Notes: generated by a model not told the origin, from the sequence alone. A DNA stretch of 64,000 nt from Rhodospirillaceae bacterium (GCA_020638575.1 JACKIH010000003.1:3583001-3647000), one strand, 5' to 3'. Counted from the stretch's first letter, positions 35,597 through 45,905 are shown. Made by a program: numbers and translations.

Positions 35597-37390
35597 ATGG
35601 CAGGCACGGTGTTCGTCGACGACACACCCGGCAGGATCGGGCGCACCTTCCGCCGGGCGCGACAGCCGACGGCGTGGTCGACCGCCGCCTTGGTGCTGGC
35701 GGGCCTGGTGTCGCTGCCGGTGCTGGTGGTGGCGAGCCGCATCTTCGTCGATACCGAAGGCGTGTGGGAGCACATCGCCTCCACCGTCCTGCCCGATTAC
35801 ATCATCAACACGCTGCTGCTGATGGTGGGGGTGGGCACCCTGGCGGCGGCCTGCGGAGTGGGAGCCGCCTGGCTCGTTACCATGTACCGCTTCCCCGGCG
35901 TGCGCATCTTCGAATGGGCATTGCTGCTGCCGCTGGCCGTACCGGCGTACGTGCTGGCCTATGTGTACACCGAGCTGTTCGAGTATGCCGGGCCGGTGCA
36001 GGCGCTGCTGCGCGAGCTGTTCGGCTGGAGCCATGGGGACTACTGGTTCCCGCGCATCCGCTCGCTGGAAGGTGCTGTGGTGGTGTTCGCCCTCACCCTC
36101 TACCCCTATGTCTACATGCTCGCCCGCGCGGCCTTCATGGAGCAATCGGTCTGCGCGCTCGAAGTCAGCCGCACGCTCGGCCGCGGACCCTGGCGCAGTT
36201 TCCGCGATGTGGCCCTGCCGCTGGCCCGCCCGGCCATCGCCGCCGGCACCGCGCTGGTCCTGATGGAGACCATCTCCGACTACGGCACGGTCTACCATTT
36301 CGGCGTGCCCACCTTCACCACGGGCATCTACCGCGCCTGGTTCGGCATGGGCGAACCGATGGTGGCCGCCCAACTCGCCGCCTCCATGCTGGTGTTCGTC
36401 GCCGCCCTGGTGGCCGCCGAGCGCTTCGCCCGCGGCCGCCAGCGCTTCCACCACACCACGCGGCGTTACCAGCCGATCCGCCGGCGCCCCCTGGGGCCGG
36501 CGCGCGCCGCCGTTGCCGTTGCCGTATGCGTGCTGCCGGTGGGCCTGGGCTTCGTGCTGCCCGGTGCGGTGCTGCTGGGGCACGCCATCACCCAGGGCGA
36601 TCCCCATTGGGGGCCGCGCTTCTTCGCCTACGCCACCAACAGCTTCACCCTGGCGGTGGTGACCGCACTGGTGGCGGTGGCGGCTGCGGTGGTGCTGGCC
36701 TATGCCCTGCGCCAGAGTGCCGGGCCGCTGACGCGCCTGGCCGGGCGCATCGCCGCCTTGGGATATGCCGTTCCCGGCTCGGTGATCGCCGTGGGCGTGC
36801 TGATCCCGTTCGCCGGGCTCGACAACACGGTCGACCGCTTTGCCCGCGACACCTTCGGCGTGTCCACCGGGCTGGTCCTCACCGGTACCATCGCCGCCCT
36901 GGTCTACGCCTATCTGGTGCGCTTCCTGGCGGTGAGCGTGAACACGGTGGAAGCAAGCCTGACCAAGATCAGCACCACCATGGACCAGGCCGCCCGTACG
37001 CTTGGCGCCGGGCCGCGTAGGACGCTTGTACGCGTGCACGCCCCGATCATGCGCGGCAGCCTGTTGACTGCCGGCCTTCTGGTGTTCGTCGACGTCATGA
37101 AGGAGCTGCCGGCGACCATGATCCTCCGGCCCTTCAACTTCGACACGTTGGCCATCCGCACCTACCGCCTGGCATCCGATGAGCGGCTGGCGGAAGCCTC
37201 CACCGCGGCCTTGACGATCGTGCTCGTGGGCATCCTGCCGGTGATCCTGCTGAGCCTGGCGATCGCCCGCTCGCGCCCAGGCAGCCGGCCGGAAGCGGGA
37301 CGCGCGCCGTCGCGTCTCGGTGCCCTCCTGCGCGGCCCGTCGGCACTGGCCCGCACGGGCACCACACCCCATCCCACCTCTGCGGAATAG
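35597..37390 (+). CDS. ferric iron ABC transporter permease (FbpB/SfuB-like, fused two-domain)
   Basis: Inner-membrane permease of 597 residues built from two fused BPD-type halves with about 12 membrane segments. Each half has an EAA loop: LEVSRTLGRGPWRSFRDVA and MDQAARTLGAGPRRTLVRVH. This fused layout is typical of periplasmic ferric-iron (Fbp/Sfu/Hit) importers, but thiamine and phosphonate-type importers share it. The ATPase and binding protein genes are not adjacent, so the substrate call rests on family likeness. The ATG at 35597 follows GGAGAG; the frame opens further upstream. Confidence 0.88.
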   Translation: MAGTVFVDDTPGRIGRTFRRARQPTAWSTAALVLAGLVSLPVLVVASRIFVDTEGVWEHIASTVLPDYIINTLLLMVGVGTLAAACGVGAAWLVTMYRFPGVRIFEWALLLPLAVPAYVLAYVYTELFEYAGPVQALLRELFGWSHGDYWFPRIRSLEGAVVVFALTLYPYVYMLARAAFMEQSVCALEVSRTLGRGPWRSFRDVALPLARPAIAAGTALVLMETISDYGTVYHFGVPTFTTGIYRAWFGMGEPMVAAQLAASMLVFVAALVAAERFARGRQRFHHTTRRYQPIRRRPLGPARAAVAVAVCVLPVGLGFVLPGAVLLGHAITQGDPHWGPRFFAYATNSFTLAVVTALVAVAAAVVLAYALRQSAGPLTRLAGRIAALGYAVPGSVIAVGVLIPFAGLDNTVDRFARDTFGVSTGLVLTGTIAALVYAYLVRFLAVSVNTVEASLTKISTTMDQAARTLGAGPRRTLVRVHAPIMRGSLLTAGLLVFVDVMKELPATMILRPFNFDTLAIRTYRLASDERLAEASTAALTIVLVGILPVILLSLAIARSRPGSRPEAGRAPSRLGALLRGPSALARTGTTPHPTSAE

Positions 37391-37422
37391 CGGCGCCCGG
37401 CCGGTCCGCACGGCCGGTCCGC

Positions 37423-37444
37423 ACGGCCGGTCGGCCCCGGCCGT
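37423..37444 (+). terminator. hairpin after permease gene
   Basis: ACGGCCGG and CCGGCCGT form a perfect 8-bp stem around TCGGCC. It lies just after a short tandem repeat of GGCCGGTCCGCAC (about 37399-37434). No T-tract follows. Confidence 0.38.
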
Positions 37445-37550
37445 CGTCCGCGATTGTCCCACAGCGGCACCCATACTAGGGTTTCCCGGCCGGTGCGGCG
37501 AATGGCCGGCATCGTTACGACGCCAACACGCCCGACGGGGAGGAGACCAA

Positions 37551-38660
<1,110 letters not shown>

Positions 38661-38688
38661 GTCGATTTCGCCTGCGGCGTCGTCGGTT

Positions 38689-38761
38689 CCAGCCCTCTCC
38701 CCCGCCCGGCCCCCCAACGAGAGTATGCTGAATTGGGCGGCCGGGTGGGCGAGAGGGCTGG
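38689..38761. repeat. long stem-loop (23-bp arms) between frmA and fghA
   Basis: CCAGCCCTCTCCCCCGCCCG (38689-38708, arm continuing to 38711) pairs with 38739-38761 at 21 of 23 positions, leaving a 27-base loop that itself begins CCCCAA and ends in TTGGGC. It could be a terminator or attenuator after frmA, or a dispersed palindromic repeat. Confidence 0.65.
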
Positions 38762-38832
38762 AGCAGCTAACCAACAAGGCCGCCCGCGGCCGCTTCCGCA
38801 CCATGTCCACTTAATCGGCAGGGGCCGAGACC

Positions 38833-39678
38833 ATGTCGCTTGAGCAGATCAAATCCGCCGCATGCTTCGGGGGCCGGCAGACCGTGTGGCGCCACCGCTC
38901 GCGCGCCACCGGCACGGACATGGAGTTTTCCGTCTTCCTGCCGCCCCAGGCGGCCGAAGGCGTGCGCCTGCCGGTGGTGACCTACCTGTCGGGGCTCACC
39001 TGTACCTGGGCCAATGTGACGGAGAAGGGCCAGTTTCAGGGGCCGGCGGCCAAGGCCGGGCTGATCGTGGTGTGCCCGGACACCAGCCCGCGCGGGCTCG
39101 ACCTGCCGGGCGAGCACGATGCCTACGATTTCGGCTCCGGGGCCGGCTTCTACATCGACGCCACGGAGCCGCCGTGGTCCGCCCACTACCGCATGCAGAC
39201 CTATGTGGCGGACGAACTGGCGGACCTGGTGGCAGCCAACTTCCCGGTGGACACCGACCGCCAGGGGATCTTCGGCCATTCCATGGGCGGCCACGGCGCC
39301 CTGACGCTGGCCTTCAAGCACCCCGACCGCTACCGCTCGCTCTCCGCATTTTCACCCATCGTGGCCCCCTCCCAGGTGCCGTGGGGCAAGAAGGCGTTCA
39401 CCGGCTATCTGGGGACCGACGCGGCCGGCTGGGCCGCCCACGATGCCACGGCGCTCGCTGCTGGCAGCGGCTGGCGCCTGCCGATCCTGGTGGACCAGGG
39501 CACCGCCGACGAGTTCCTGGACCGCGAACTAAAGCCCGAGCTGTTCGAGGCGGCGTGCCGCACGGCCGGCATCCCGCTGCGCCTCAACCGGCGGGACGGC
39601 TACGACCACAGCTACTACTTCATCGCCAGCTTCATGGCCGACCACATCGCCCACCACGCCAAGTGGCTGATGCGGTAG
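38833..39678 (+). CDS. fghA: S-formylglutathione hydrolase
   Basis: Esterase-D-type serine hydrolase of 281 residues that hydrolyses S-formylglutathione to formate and glutathione, completing formaldehyde detoxification begun by FrmA. The nucleophile motif GHSMGGHGAL has Ser at about residue 150, with the family segments SGLTCTWANVTEKGQ, GSGAGFYIDAT and a C-terminal DGYDHSYYFI bearing the catalytic His. It lies 172 bases downstream of frmA, with a long stem-loop between them. Confidence 0.96.
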   Translation: MSLEQIKSAACFGGRQTVWRHRSRATGTDMEFSVFLPPQAAEGVRLPVVTYLSGLTCTWANVTEKGQFQGPAAKAGLIVVCPDTSPRGLDLPGEHDAYDFGSGAGFYIDATEPPWSAHYRMQTYVADELADLVAANFPVDTDRQGIFGHSMGGHGALTLAFKHPDRYRSLSAFSPIVAPSQVPWGKKAFTGYLGTDAAGWAAHDATALAAGSGWRLPILVDQGTADEFLDRELKPELFEAACRTAGIPLRLNRRDGYDHSYYFIASFMADHIAHHAKWLMR

Positions 39679-39835
39679 ACTGGCGGCGCCATGGAAAAGA
39701 CCCGTACGACCACCACCGCCGACTATGAAACAAGCGTTGCCATCGGCAGGGCGTTCGCTGCCCGCTACCGGGTGACCTTGGCTCGGCTCGGCGCGCCGTC
39801 CGATGCGACGTCGCGCGAGTCCGAAGACGACGGCC

Positions 39836-40735
39836 CTACGACATCGCCGTGCCGCGCAGGCACTTGCCGTCCAATGCCGCCAGAGTGCTGATCAGCTCGC
39901 CCATGTCGTTGCGCAGGTCATCGAGGAAGGGTTTGCGCGTCAGCGTCTGCTCTTCCATGTAGAGGCCGCGGTTGATCTCGATCTGGATGGCGTGCACGGC
40001 GGCATCGGGTCGGCCGTAATGGCGCGTGGTGTAGCCGCCGGCATAGGGCGTGTTGCGCGTCACCCGGTAGCCGCGGCGCGACAGGAAGCGCTCGACCGCA
40101 GCCATCACCTCTTGCGAGCAGGCGGTGCCGTGGGCATCGCCCAGCACGATGTCCTGCAGCGTCGGGTGGCCTGGCAGGTCGCCATGGCCGGGCACGTAGG
40201 AGGGCATGGAGTGCCCGTCCAGCAGGATGCAATAGCCGAATTCCTGGCGGGTGCGCCGGATCAGCGACAGCAGCGAGGTGTGGTAGGGGTGGTAGAGGCT
40301 GTTGATGCGCTCCAGCGCTTCGGCGAAGTGGAGCTTGCGCTTGTAGATCTCGTGGCCCTGGGAGACGACGCGGGCGATGGTGCCGAGGCCGGCGATGACC
40401 CGCGGCGACCGGGTGTTGACGTAGCCCGGCAGCCGGTCGTCGAACATGTCGGGGTCGAGTTCGAACGCCTCGCGGTTGGTATCGAGGAAAGCCCGCGGAA
40501 ACAGTGCCTTGATCATCGCCGCCCCGCGCCCCGGAGCGTCGGCGAAGATTTCGTCGACGAAGCTGTCCTCCGACCGCCGCAGGGCCACAGGATCTAGTCG
40601 AGAAGCTGCCAGGAACAGGGCTGAATAGTTGCGGCCGCTGTGGGGCGACGCCACCACGACCGGCACGCGGGGTTCTGCGGCCTCGGTCGCCTCGATCACG
40701 GCGTCCTGACCGCCGGTCGGGCTTTGGTGCGTCAT
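39836..40735 (-). CDS. N-formylglutamate amidohydrolase family protein
   Basis: About 299 residues of the N-formylglutamate deformylase (FGase) family, which hydrolyses N-formylglutamate to glutamate and formate at the end of one histidine breakdown route. Visible hallmarks are ASPHSGRNY, RSEDSFVDEIF, the segment PRAFLDTNREAFELDPDMF and the metal-site stretch LLDGHSMPSY. No hut genes are nearby, so another amide may be the real substrate. The ATG at 40735 precedes the conserved region; the frame is open to 40951. Confidence 0.88.
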   Translation of the reverse strand: MTHQSPTGGQDAVIEATEAAEPRVPVVVASPHSGRNYSALFLAASRLDPVALRRSEDSFVDEIFADAPGRGAAMIKALFPRAFLDTNREAFELDPDMFDDRLPGYVNTRSPRVIAGLGTIARVVSQGHEIYKRKLHFAEALERINSLYHPYHTSLLSLIRRTRQEFGYCILLDGHSMPSYVPGHGDLPGHPTLQDIVLGDAHGTACSQEVMAAVERFLSRRGYRVTRNTPYAGGYTTRHYGRPDAAVHAIQIEINRGLYMEEQTLTRKPFLDDLRNDMGELISTLAALDGKCLRGTAMS

Positions 40736-40985
40736 GGGGCGAAGATAGGGAGATTGCGGGTCGGTGTCACCGCCCACAGCCAACATTTCGGCCCCAATTT
40801 GTCGCGGAAGAGGGGCCGGCGGCGGGCACCGAACATCGTCGATGGATCTCAGGTTGACGGCGTTTCGGCAAAGTAGTGGAGCGGCTGGACGGGCCAGCGC
40901 TGCGGAGGGCCCGGCGCACCCCTCTGCCGCCTGTGGTTGGCTTGCGCCCACCGGGCGATGGTGCTATCCACCACCCCCTCAATGG

Positions 40986-41060
40986 GGGCGGTTAGCTCAG
41001 CGGGAGAGCACTACGTTGACATCGTAGGGGTCACTGGTTCAATCCCAGTACCGCCCACCA
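40986..41060 (+). tRNA. tRNA-Val (anticodon GAC)
   Basis: A complete cloverleaf can be folded: acceptor GGGCGGT/ACCGCCC, D-arm GCTC...GAGC, anticodon stem CTACG/CGTAG with loop TTGACAT (anticodon GAC, reading GTC/GTT), variable loop GGGTC and T-arm ACTGG TTCAATC CCAGT. Discriminator A is followed by an encoded CCA at 41058-41060. All stems pair perfectly. Confidence 0.97.
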
Positions 41061-41086
41061 TCCGAACGTCCCGCGAATGCGGGCGA

Positions 41087-41105
41087 AACGCTCCGGTGGA
41101 GCGTT
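41087..41105 (+). terminator. hairpin after tRNA-Val
   Basis: AACGCTCC and GGAGCGTT form a perfect 8-bp stem around GGT, 27 bases past the tRNA. No T-run is present. Confidence 0.4.
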
Positions 41106-41284
41106 GCGAGCGAGGATCGCCGCGGAGCTGGGCTCCGAGGCGCCCGCCATTTCCGCAACCCCTCTTATTGGACATCCGCCTGGCACGTTAGGTGATACGC
41201 GTCTGCAAGATCTCGTCGCTGCCAGCCGCCGGACCGCTTGAAGCCGGCGCCGGGACCGCCGGCCGCCAGGCTTGGCTGCCCGGT

Positions 41285-42412
41285 TCAGCGCGGAAGGAAG
41301 GCCGAGCGGAGCGTATCGCTCAAGCATTGCACGAGATCGAGCCGCTCGAAGGCACTGGCCGGATCGCTGCTGGCATAGATCGAATGGAGGGAATACTGCT
41401 CCAGAACCAGCTCGGCGCGGCGCGACGTCACGTAGATGTCCTGCGGCACGAGGGTCTCGACAGGGCTTGAAACGACGTAGGGCAGCGTCGGGTAGCCCGC
41501 CAGCATGCCGTAAATCTGCCGGGTGCAAAGGGCGGCCTCGCCGCCGCAGACCCGCCCGCAATAGCGTCTCAGCAGGTCCGCCTCCGGGGCACTCGCCAGC
41601 AGGGCATCGAGAACCGCTGCGCCGCCGGCCGGCGGCGGATCGGCCGTGGGGAAGGGCGGGCGGCCCCGGGTCACGTAGACCCGCATCGCGTCATGCGGTC
41701 CCAGGATCGTTTCCATCTCCCGGTCGTCGATCCGGTCCGCCAGGGAGGCGAAAATCCAGCCCTGCAGCGTGCGTGCCTGGAATTCCGCTAGGCCCCGTTG
41801 GCGCAGGGCAAGTGCGTCGGCAGTTGCCAGATGGCTTGCGGCAGCCCAGGCCATGGCCTGCAGATCATAGGTCTGGGCGACATCGGCCAGGCGCATTGCC
41901 TCCGGCCAGGTGCCTTGGCTCATGAGGATCCCGAGCAGGTATACGGTGGATCGCGGTTCTCCGAGGGCGGCGGCCCTTAGCGCGGCATCGGCGTTGAAGC
42001 GTCCGCTCTCGTCGGGGACGGGCGGACCGAGAAGTTCGGCCACCTCCGCCCGTGCCGCCGCATACCGCAGCCAGGGCACGCCGAACCGGCCGTCGTCGAA
42101 GCGGAACAGCGCCCGTTCCTCCGACCGCGAAAGTGCCGCGAGCCAGGGCGTGCGGATCAACGCGCGATCGTAGATGGCGCCGAGCAGGATTTGCGCTGCG
42201 AGGTTTTCATCGTTGGCAAGCTGTGCGAGCACCGGCAGGGATCGTTCGTCGTCGCCCTGCAGCCAGCGGTCCAGCGCGGTCTGGAAGACGGGGCTGTCCG
42301 CACCCTCCAGCCCGGTCGCAAGCGGCGGTTGGGCGTTCGTGTTGATGGATGTCCCCGCCACGGCGACCGCGAGGGCCAGGATCACTGCGCTGATCAGTTT
42401 CCCAAGTGCCAC
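41285..42412 (-). CDS. secreted hypothetical protein with Sel1/TPR-like helices
   Basis: 375 residues beginning with a clear signal peptide (ISAVILALAVAVAGTS, cleavage near NAQ at about residue 28). The mature part is Ala/Leu-rich and looks helical with Sel1/TPR-like spacing (LAQLANDENLAAQILLGAIY, LRAAALGEPRSTVYLLGILM). The C-terminal third holds four cysteines (RRYCGRVCGGEAALCTRQ and QCLSD) that could form disulfides. No enzyme motif is recognised. It stands alone between tRNA-Val and a long intergenic region. Confidence 0.8.
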   Translation of the reverse strand: MALGKLISAVILALAVAVAGTSINTNAQPPLATGLEGADSPVFQTALDRWLQGDDERSLPVLAQLANDENLAAQILLGAIYDRALIRTPWLAALSRSEERALFRFDDGRFGVPWLRYAAARAEVAELLGPPVPDESGRFNADAALRAAALGEPRSTVYLLGILMSQGTWPEAMRLADVAQTYDLQAMAWAAASHLATADALALRQRGLAEFQARTLQGWIFASLADRIDDREMETILGPHDAMRVYVTRGRPPFPTADPPPAGGAAVLDALLASAPEADLLRRYCGRVCGGEAALCTRQIYGMLAGYPTLPYVVSSPVETLVPQDIYVTSRRAELVLEQYSLHSIYASSDPASAFERLDLVQCLSDTLRSAFLPR

Positions 42413-43059
42413 TGCCGCCTCCCGCCAGCACGCCGTGAACTGGACATCACCGGAACACGTCGGCCGGATGCGCCCACTGGGCCACCCCGGCTGCCGGCAA
42501 TCTTCACCCGGCCGGTATCGGCAAGCAACCGCAACGGCCTCGATCGGCCCGCGTGGCGGGGCAGCCGGCGCGTTGCCGAGCCCTTGCGGTGAACAGGCAC
42601 CGCGGCGCGCTTAGCGCCTTGTGGAACCGAACGCCGTCAGCCGCCATGGCTCATGGGACAATTGAGTACGGACCCTATTCCACGACCCGGCTGGTTTGGC
42701 CGGGGCATGGCAGATTGAGAAAGACATCCTCGGCAAGGTGCGCAACGTTGGGCCAATCGGCGCTCAAGTATGCTACGTCATCGAAGCATTATCAGTGTTT
42801 CGTCTCAAGCTTCTTTTAACATAGATGTCAGTCGATATAGTTTATCGGATGTTAACCAGAATATAGATGGCCAGAGATCGCCTGAGACATTCGGTCACTC
42901 CAGGACCATATGTCGCTTTTACTATGGTCTGCGTTGACATTAAATGAGCCCGGAAATACGGTCCCAGCCCGTTAGCGAAGCGGGCGGTGAGGGAGGCGTA
43001 TTCACTTGACGATCCGCTGCCGGCCCCACGCTGCATACTAAAATTGAGGAGACGAGGAC
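42413..43059. other. long intergenic region, AT-richer in its second half
   Basis: About 647 bases without a credible gene on either strand. From about 42760 to 42960 the composition is clearly more AT-rich than the surroundings, as in promoter or horizontally acquired DNA. It contains a candidate promoter for the RTX gene (42934-42962) and a separate TATAGT at 42836-42841. Its function otherwise is unknown. Confidence 0.5.
42934..42962 (+). promoter_or_regulatory. candidate promoter for RTX gene
   Basis: A perfect -35 TTGACA (42934-42939), a 17-base spacer and a weak -10 TACGGT (42957-42962), about 97 bases before the ATG of the RTX protein. Confidence 0.4.
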
Positions 43060-43899
43060 ATGTCCAAGGCTAATGCCAATGCAAGAGGCCTCTATGGCAC
43101 CATCGTCGACGACACGGGTCTCGACCCCTCGGACGTCGATTTTCTTGGCAATGGCCCGGACGTCTTTCCCGGCGATGGCGTCGACAACAGCGGCGACGAT
43201 GCCGTCTCCGGCGGCAACCAGCATGACACCGTGGACGGCGGCGACGGCGACGACGTGCTCTACGGCGACAACGGCAAGGATACGGTGAATGGCGAGGGCG
43301 ATACCGACATCGTCATCGGCGCCAACGGCAAGGACGTTCTGAGCGGCGGCGCCAACGGGATCGGTAGCAGCGAGCTGTTCGAGCCGGACATCCTGAAGGG
43401 CGGCAACGGCAAGGATGCGATCTACGGGGACGACCGGGACGGCGGCCAGCCGAACGGATCCGCCGGGTGGGGGGCCGGTGATGTGCTGGAAGGTGGCAAC
43501 GGCAAGGATGCCATGGCCGGCGGGGCCGGCGATGACACCATCATCGGCAACCGTGGCAACGACGCGCTCTCCGGCGATGACGGCAACGACGTGATCGATG
43601 GCGGCTTCGGCAACGACCTGATCGACGGCGGCATCGGCGACGACCTACTGACCGGCGGCAAGAACAACGACGTGTTCATGTTCGAGATGGGCGACGGCAA
43701 GGATGTCATCACCGACTTCGGCGACGGCAACGACAAGATCGACCTGACGGACTTCAATCTGGCGAACGGCTTCGACGATCTGGCCGGGATGATCAGCTAC
43801 GCCGGCGGTGACGCCGAGATCGATTTCGGCACCGGACAGACGATCACCCTGCTCGGCGTGGCCGACGGCGACCTCTCCGCCAGCGATTTCCTGTTCTGA
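43060..43899 (+). CDS. RTX (hemolysin-type calcium-binding repeat) secreted protein
   Basis: 279 residues made almost wholly of Gly/Asp-rich nonapeptide repeats (GGxGxDxhx), such as GGDGDDVLYGDNGKDTV and GGFGNDLIDGGIGDDLLTG, in two or three blocks (about 45-100, 125-140 and 155-215). Such repeats bind calcium and fold as parallel beta-rolls outside the cell after type I secretion. The acidic, hydrophobic C-terminus (ending SDFLF) fits a type I secretion signal, and there is no N-terminal signal peptide. No enzymatic domain or secretion genes are adjacent. Shine-Dalgarno GAGGAG precedes the ATG. Confidence 0.92.
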   Translation: MSKANANARGLYGTIVDDTGLDPSDVDFLGNGPDVFPGDGVDNSGDDAVSGGNQHDTVDGGDGDDVLYGDNGKDTVNGEGDTDIVIGANGKDVLSGGANGIGSSELFEPDILKGGNGKDAIYGDDRDGGQPNGSAGWGAGDVLEGGNGKDAMAGGAGDDTIIGNRGNDALSGDDGNDVIDGGFGNDLIDGGIGDDLLTGGKNNDVFMFEMGDGKDVITDFGDGNDKIDLTDFNLANGFDDLAGMISYAGGDAEIDFGTGQTITLLGVADGDLSASDFLF

Positions 43900-43916
43900 G
43901 ACCGTCTTGCTGACGC

Positions 43917-43947
43917 GAACGGCCCGGGGCACGACTCCGGGCCGTTC
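43917..43947 (+). terminator. terminator-like hairpin after RTX gene
   Basis: GAACGGCCCGG and CCGGGCCGTTC form a perfect 11-bp stem with a 9-base loop, 17 bases after the stop. There is no T-run, but stability and position suggest transcript termination. Confidence 0.55.
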
Positions 43948-44106
43948 GGCGTTCGGGCCGGCCTCCACGCCGCGCTGTCGGCGCGGCCGCCGCTGCGCGT
44001 TGCCGGAACCGGGACTCCTCTGCCTTGCCTGGGCTGCCGGAGCGAGTCACGCTGACCCTTCAGGTCCGTTGGGGACCCTCCGCGTGAACAGCCGAAGGGC
44101 CGGCCC

Positions 44107-44733
44107 ATGGACGGCGACACGCTTCAGTTCGTGGCAGCCGATGGCGCCGTGTTCGGATTCGCCCTGATATCGGGGTTTGTGGGCCTCATCCGCGGCCTGA
44201 AATTCGAAGTGGTCATCACCTGCATCTACATCGCGGCGATCGCGCTGGTGGTCGTCACCTACAGTCCGTTGCGGCTGCTGCTCGACCCGCTGTGGCAGTC
44301 GGAACTCGTCCAGAGCACGGAGATTGCCCAGGAAACGGCCGAGCACGGGCCGTTGCCGCACCTGTCGATCCTCGATGTCATGCTCGCCATCGGCATGTTC
44401 TTCGTGCTGAAGATGCTGATCGCCAAACACACCGTGTGGCGCTGGAAAGCCGCCAAGAAGATGGGCTCGGGATGGGGCGACCGCTGGTGGGGCCTGTGGT
44501 TCGGCCTCGCCCGCGGTCCGGTGCTGGCGGTGATTGCCTATGGCGTCCTCCACACCTTCGGCGAGATCGACCTCGACCGGCCGGGCGAAATCCGCGGCGG
44601 CCTGACTGCCCCGTGGCTGATGCCGGCAATCGAGGGCTCGGTGCCGGCGATTTCCGAGGTCTTCGAAACGACGTTCGCGGCGACGAACCTGGCCGGGCCG
44701 GCCTGGCACGCAGACACGGACAAAGAGCGATGA
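44107..44733 (+). CDS. membrane protein, possibly CvpA-like
   Basis: 208 residues with hydrophobic segments at about 12-28, 32-52, 92-108 and 135-150. The start (FGFALISGFVGLIRGLKFEV) faintly resembles CvpA/colicin V production proteins, but I am not sure. Its stop overlaps the ATG of the next small membrane protein (ATGA), so the two are co-translated and may work together. Confidence 0.75.
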   Translation: MDGDTLQFVAADGAVFGFALISGFVGLIRGLKFEVVITCIYIAAIALVVVTYSPLRLLLDPLWQSELVQSTEIAQETAEHGPLPHLSILDVMLAIGMFFVLKMLIAKHTVWRWKAAKKMGSGWGDRWWGLWFGLARGPVLAVIAYGVLHTFGEIDLDRPGEIRGGLTAPWLMPAIEGSVPAISEVFETTFAATNLAGPAWHADTDKER

Positions 44734-45158
44734 AGGGCTTCATCATCGGCGCCATCCTCATCGCCATCGGCGCGTTCGTCTTCCTGCTGCCCAACGAAGA
44801 CTGGCGGTCGGTCCTGACCACCCATGAGGAGATCGGCGTCAGCATCGGCACCGTCGGCGTGCTGATGGCGTTTTCCGTCGTCTTCGCCTTCGTCTTCCGG
44901 GTGCTCTATGCGGCCTTCCTGGCGTTGCTGGCATTCGCCTGCCTGGCCAGTGTGGCCGACACGGCGGCATCGGGCTGGTCGGCCTGGGATCTGGTGGTTC
45001 TGGTGGTCGGCCTCGCGCTGGGGCTGTTCGCGGTGCTGCTGGCCTTCAACAGGCTGCGCCGCAAGGGCGAGACCGGCAGATCGTCGTCCGACGAGCTGTC
45101 TTCGAAGGCCGCACGGGGCGTCACATCGGAGGCCTTCGAAGAGACCCTCAGCGAGTGA
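44730..45158 (+). CDS. small membrane protein of unknown function
   Basis: 142 residues with four likely membrane segments (about 3-18, 38-58, 60-80 and 88-110) and a polar, Ser/Lys/Glu-rich cytoplasmic tail (RRKGETGRSSSDELSSKAAR). No family is recognised. The ATG overlaps the TGA of the upstream membrane protein gene, which supports the start and implies a shared function. Confidence 0.75.
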   Translation: MKGFIIGAILIAIGAFVFLLPNEDWRSVLTTHEEIGVSIGTVGVLMAFSVVFAFVFRVLYAAFLALLAFACLASVADTAASGWSAWDLVVLVVGLALGLFAVLLAFNRLRRKGETGRSSSDELSSKAARGVTSEAFEETLSE

Positions 45159-45414
45159 TCGGCTGGTCTTCGGCTGGCGCGCCCGTGTGCGGGTTACGCG
45201 CCGATCACCACGGTGATGCCATGTCCCGGCCCAGCTTTGGTCGATCGCCGCGGCCAGCCTGACTCACGTCGGCGGTGCCTTGGGATCAAGCGGTTGAACT
45301 TCCAAGCTCCGTTCTTAAACTGAGAGGTGTCTGCCAGCCGTGGCGCCTTGGGAGACTCGCGGCAGCAGGCACGGCTGGGTTTTCTGCGCGGCATCAAAAT
45401 CAGGAGGGGATGAG

Positions 45415-45747
45415 ATGAACCGCACGTTTCTTGCGGCACTAACGGGCGCATTGGCCATGCTCTGGGCCAATACCGGCTTCGCGGCCAACGCCACCAGCGG
45501 CTGGGTGGCCACCGGCATCAACCTGGATACCTGCATGCAGATCGGCGAACTGGCGGTCGCGCGGGAGGGCTTCTCCGCCTCGCGTGGGCGTACCAGCGCC
45601 TTCGGGTGGCGCGGCGACGAGAACGTCATCGTCCGCTGCATCCCCGAACACGGGCTGGTCGTCGTCTACGTCTACTCGCCCTACGACAACGTGGTGGAGG
45701 GCGTTCTGGAACGCATCCGCGCCGTCTACATGGGCACGACGCGCTAG
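45415..45747 (+). CDS. small secreted/periplasmic protein
   Basis: 110 residues. A classical signal peptide (FLAALTGALAMLWANTGFAA, cleavage near residue 24) is followed by a compact domain of about 85 residues with two cysteines (LDTCMQIG and VIVRCIPEH), which may form a disulfide. A strong Shine-Dalgarno (AGGAGGGG) precedes the ATG. No known family is recognised. Confidence 0.8.
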   Translation: MNRTFLAALTGALAMLWANTGFAANATSGWVATGINLDTCMQIGELAVAREGFSASRGRTSAFGWRGDENVIVRCIPEHGLVVVYVYSPYDNVVEGVLERIRAVYMGTTR

Positions 45748-45905
45748 TCACCCGGTCCCGACGGCTCGGCCCCCGTCAGCCTGCAGCGCGGCGGGGGTCA
45801 CCCGTTTCCCAAAAAATCGTTTGATCGACTGGCCGCGCCAGTGCCGCGCCGGGCCCCTGCGCGCGCAGGGGGATCCTTGGTGCGCATGCTGCAAGGGGGC
45901 ACTCG

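Noticed and set aside
39691..39891. 66-residue frame after fghA
   Set aside because: It runs into the end of the convergent N-formylglutamate amidohydrolase-like gene, lacks a ribosome binding site and has low-complexity sequence.
41031..41561. 176-residue minus-strand frame covering the tRNA-Val end
   Set aside because: It overlaps the tRNA and the end of the secreted hypothetical gene in another frame; no protein features.
42553..42819. 88-residue frame in the gap before the RTX gene
   Set aside because: No ribosome binding site, no domain and atypical composition for a gene.
43180..43660. Tandem repeats suggesting a CRISPR array
   Set aside because: They are the coding repeats of the RTX protein (GGxGxD), with no spacers or uniform direct repeats. 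No CRISPR array was found in the window.
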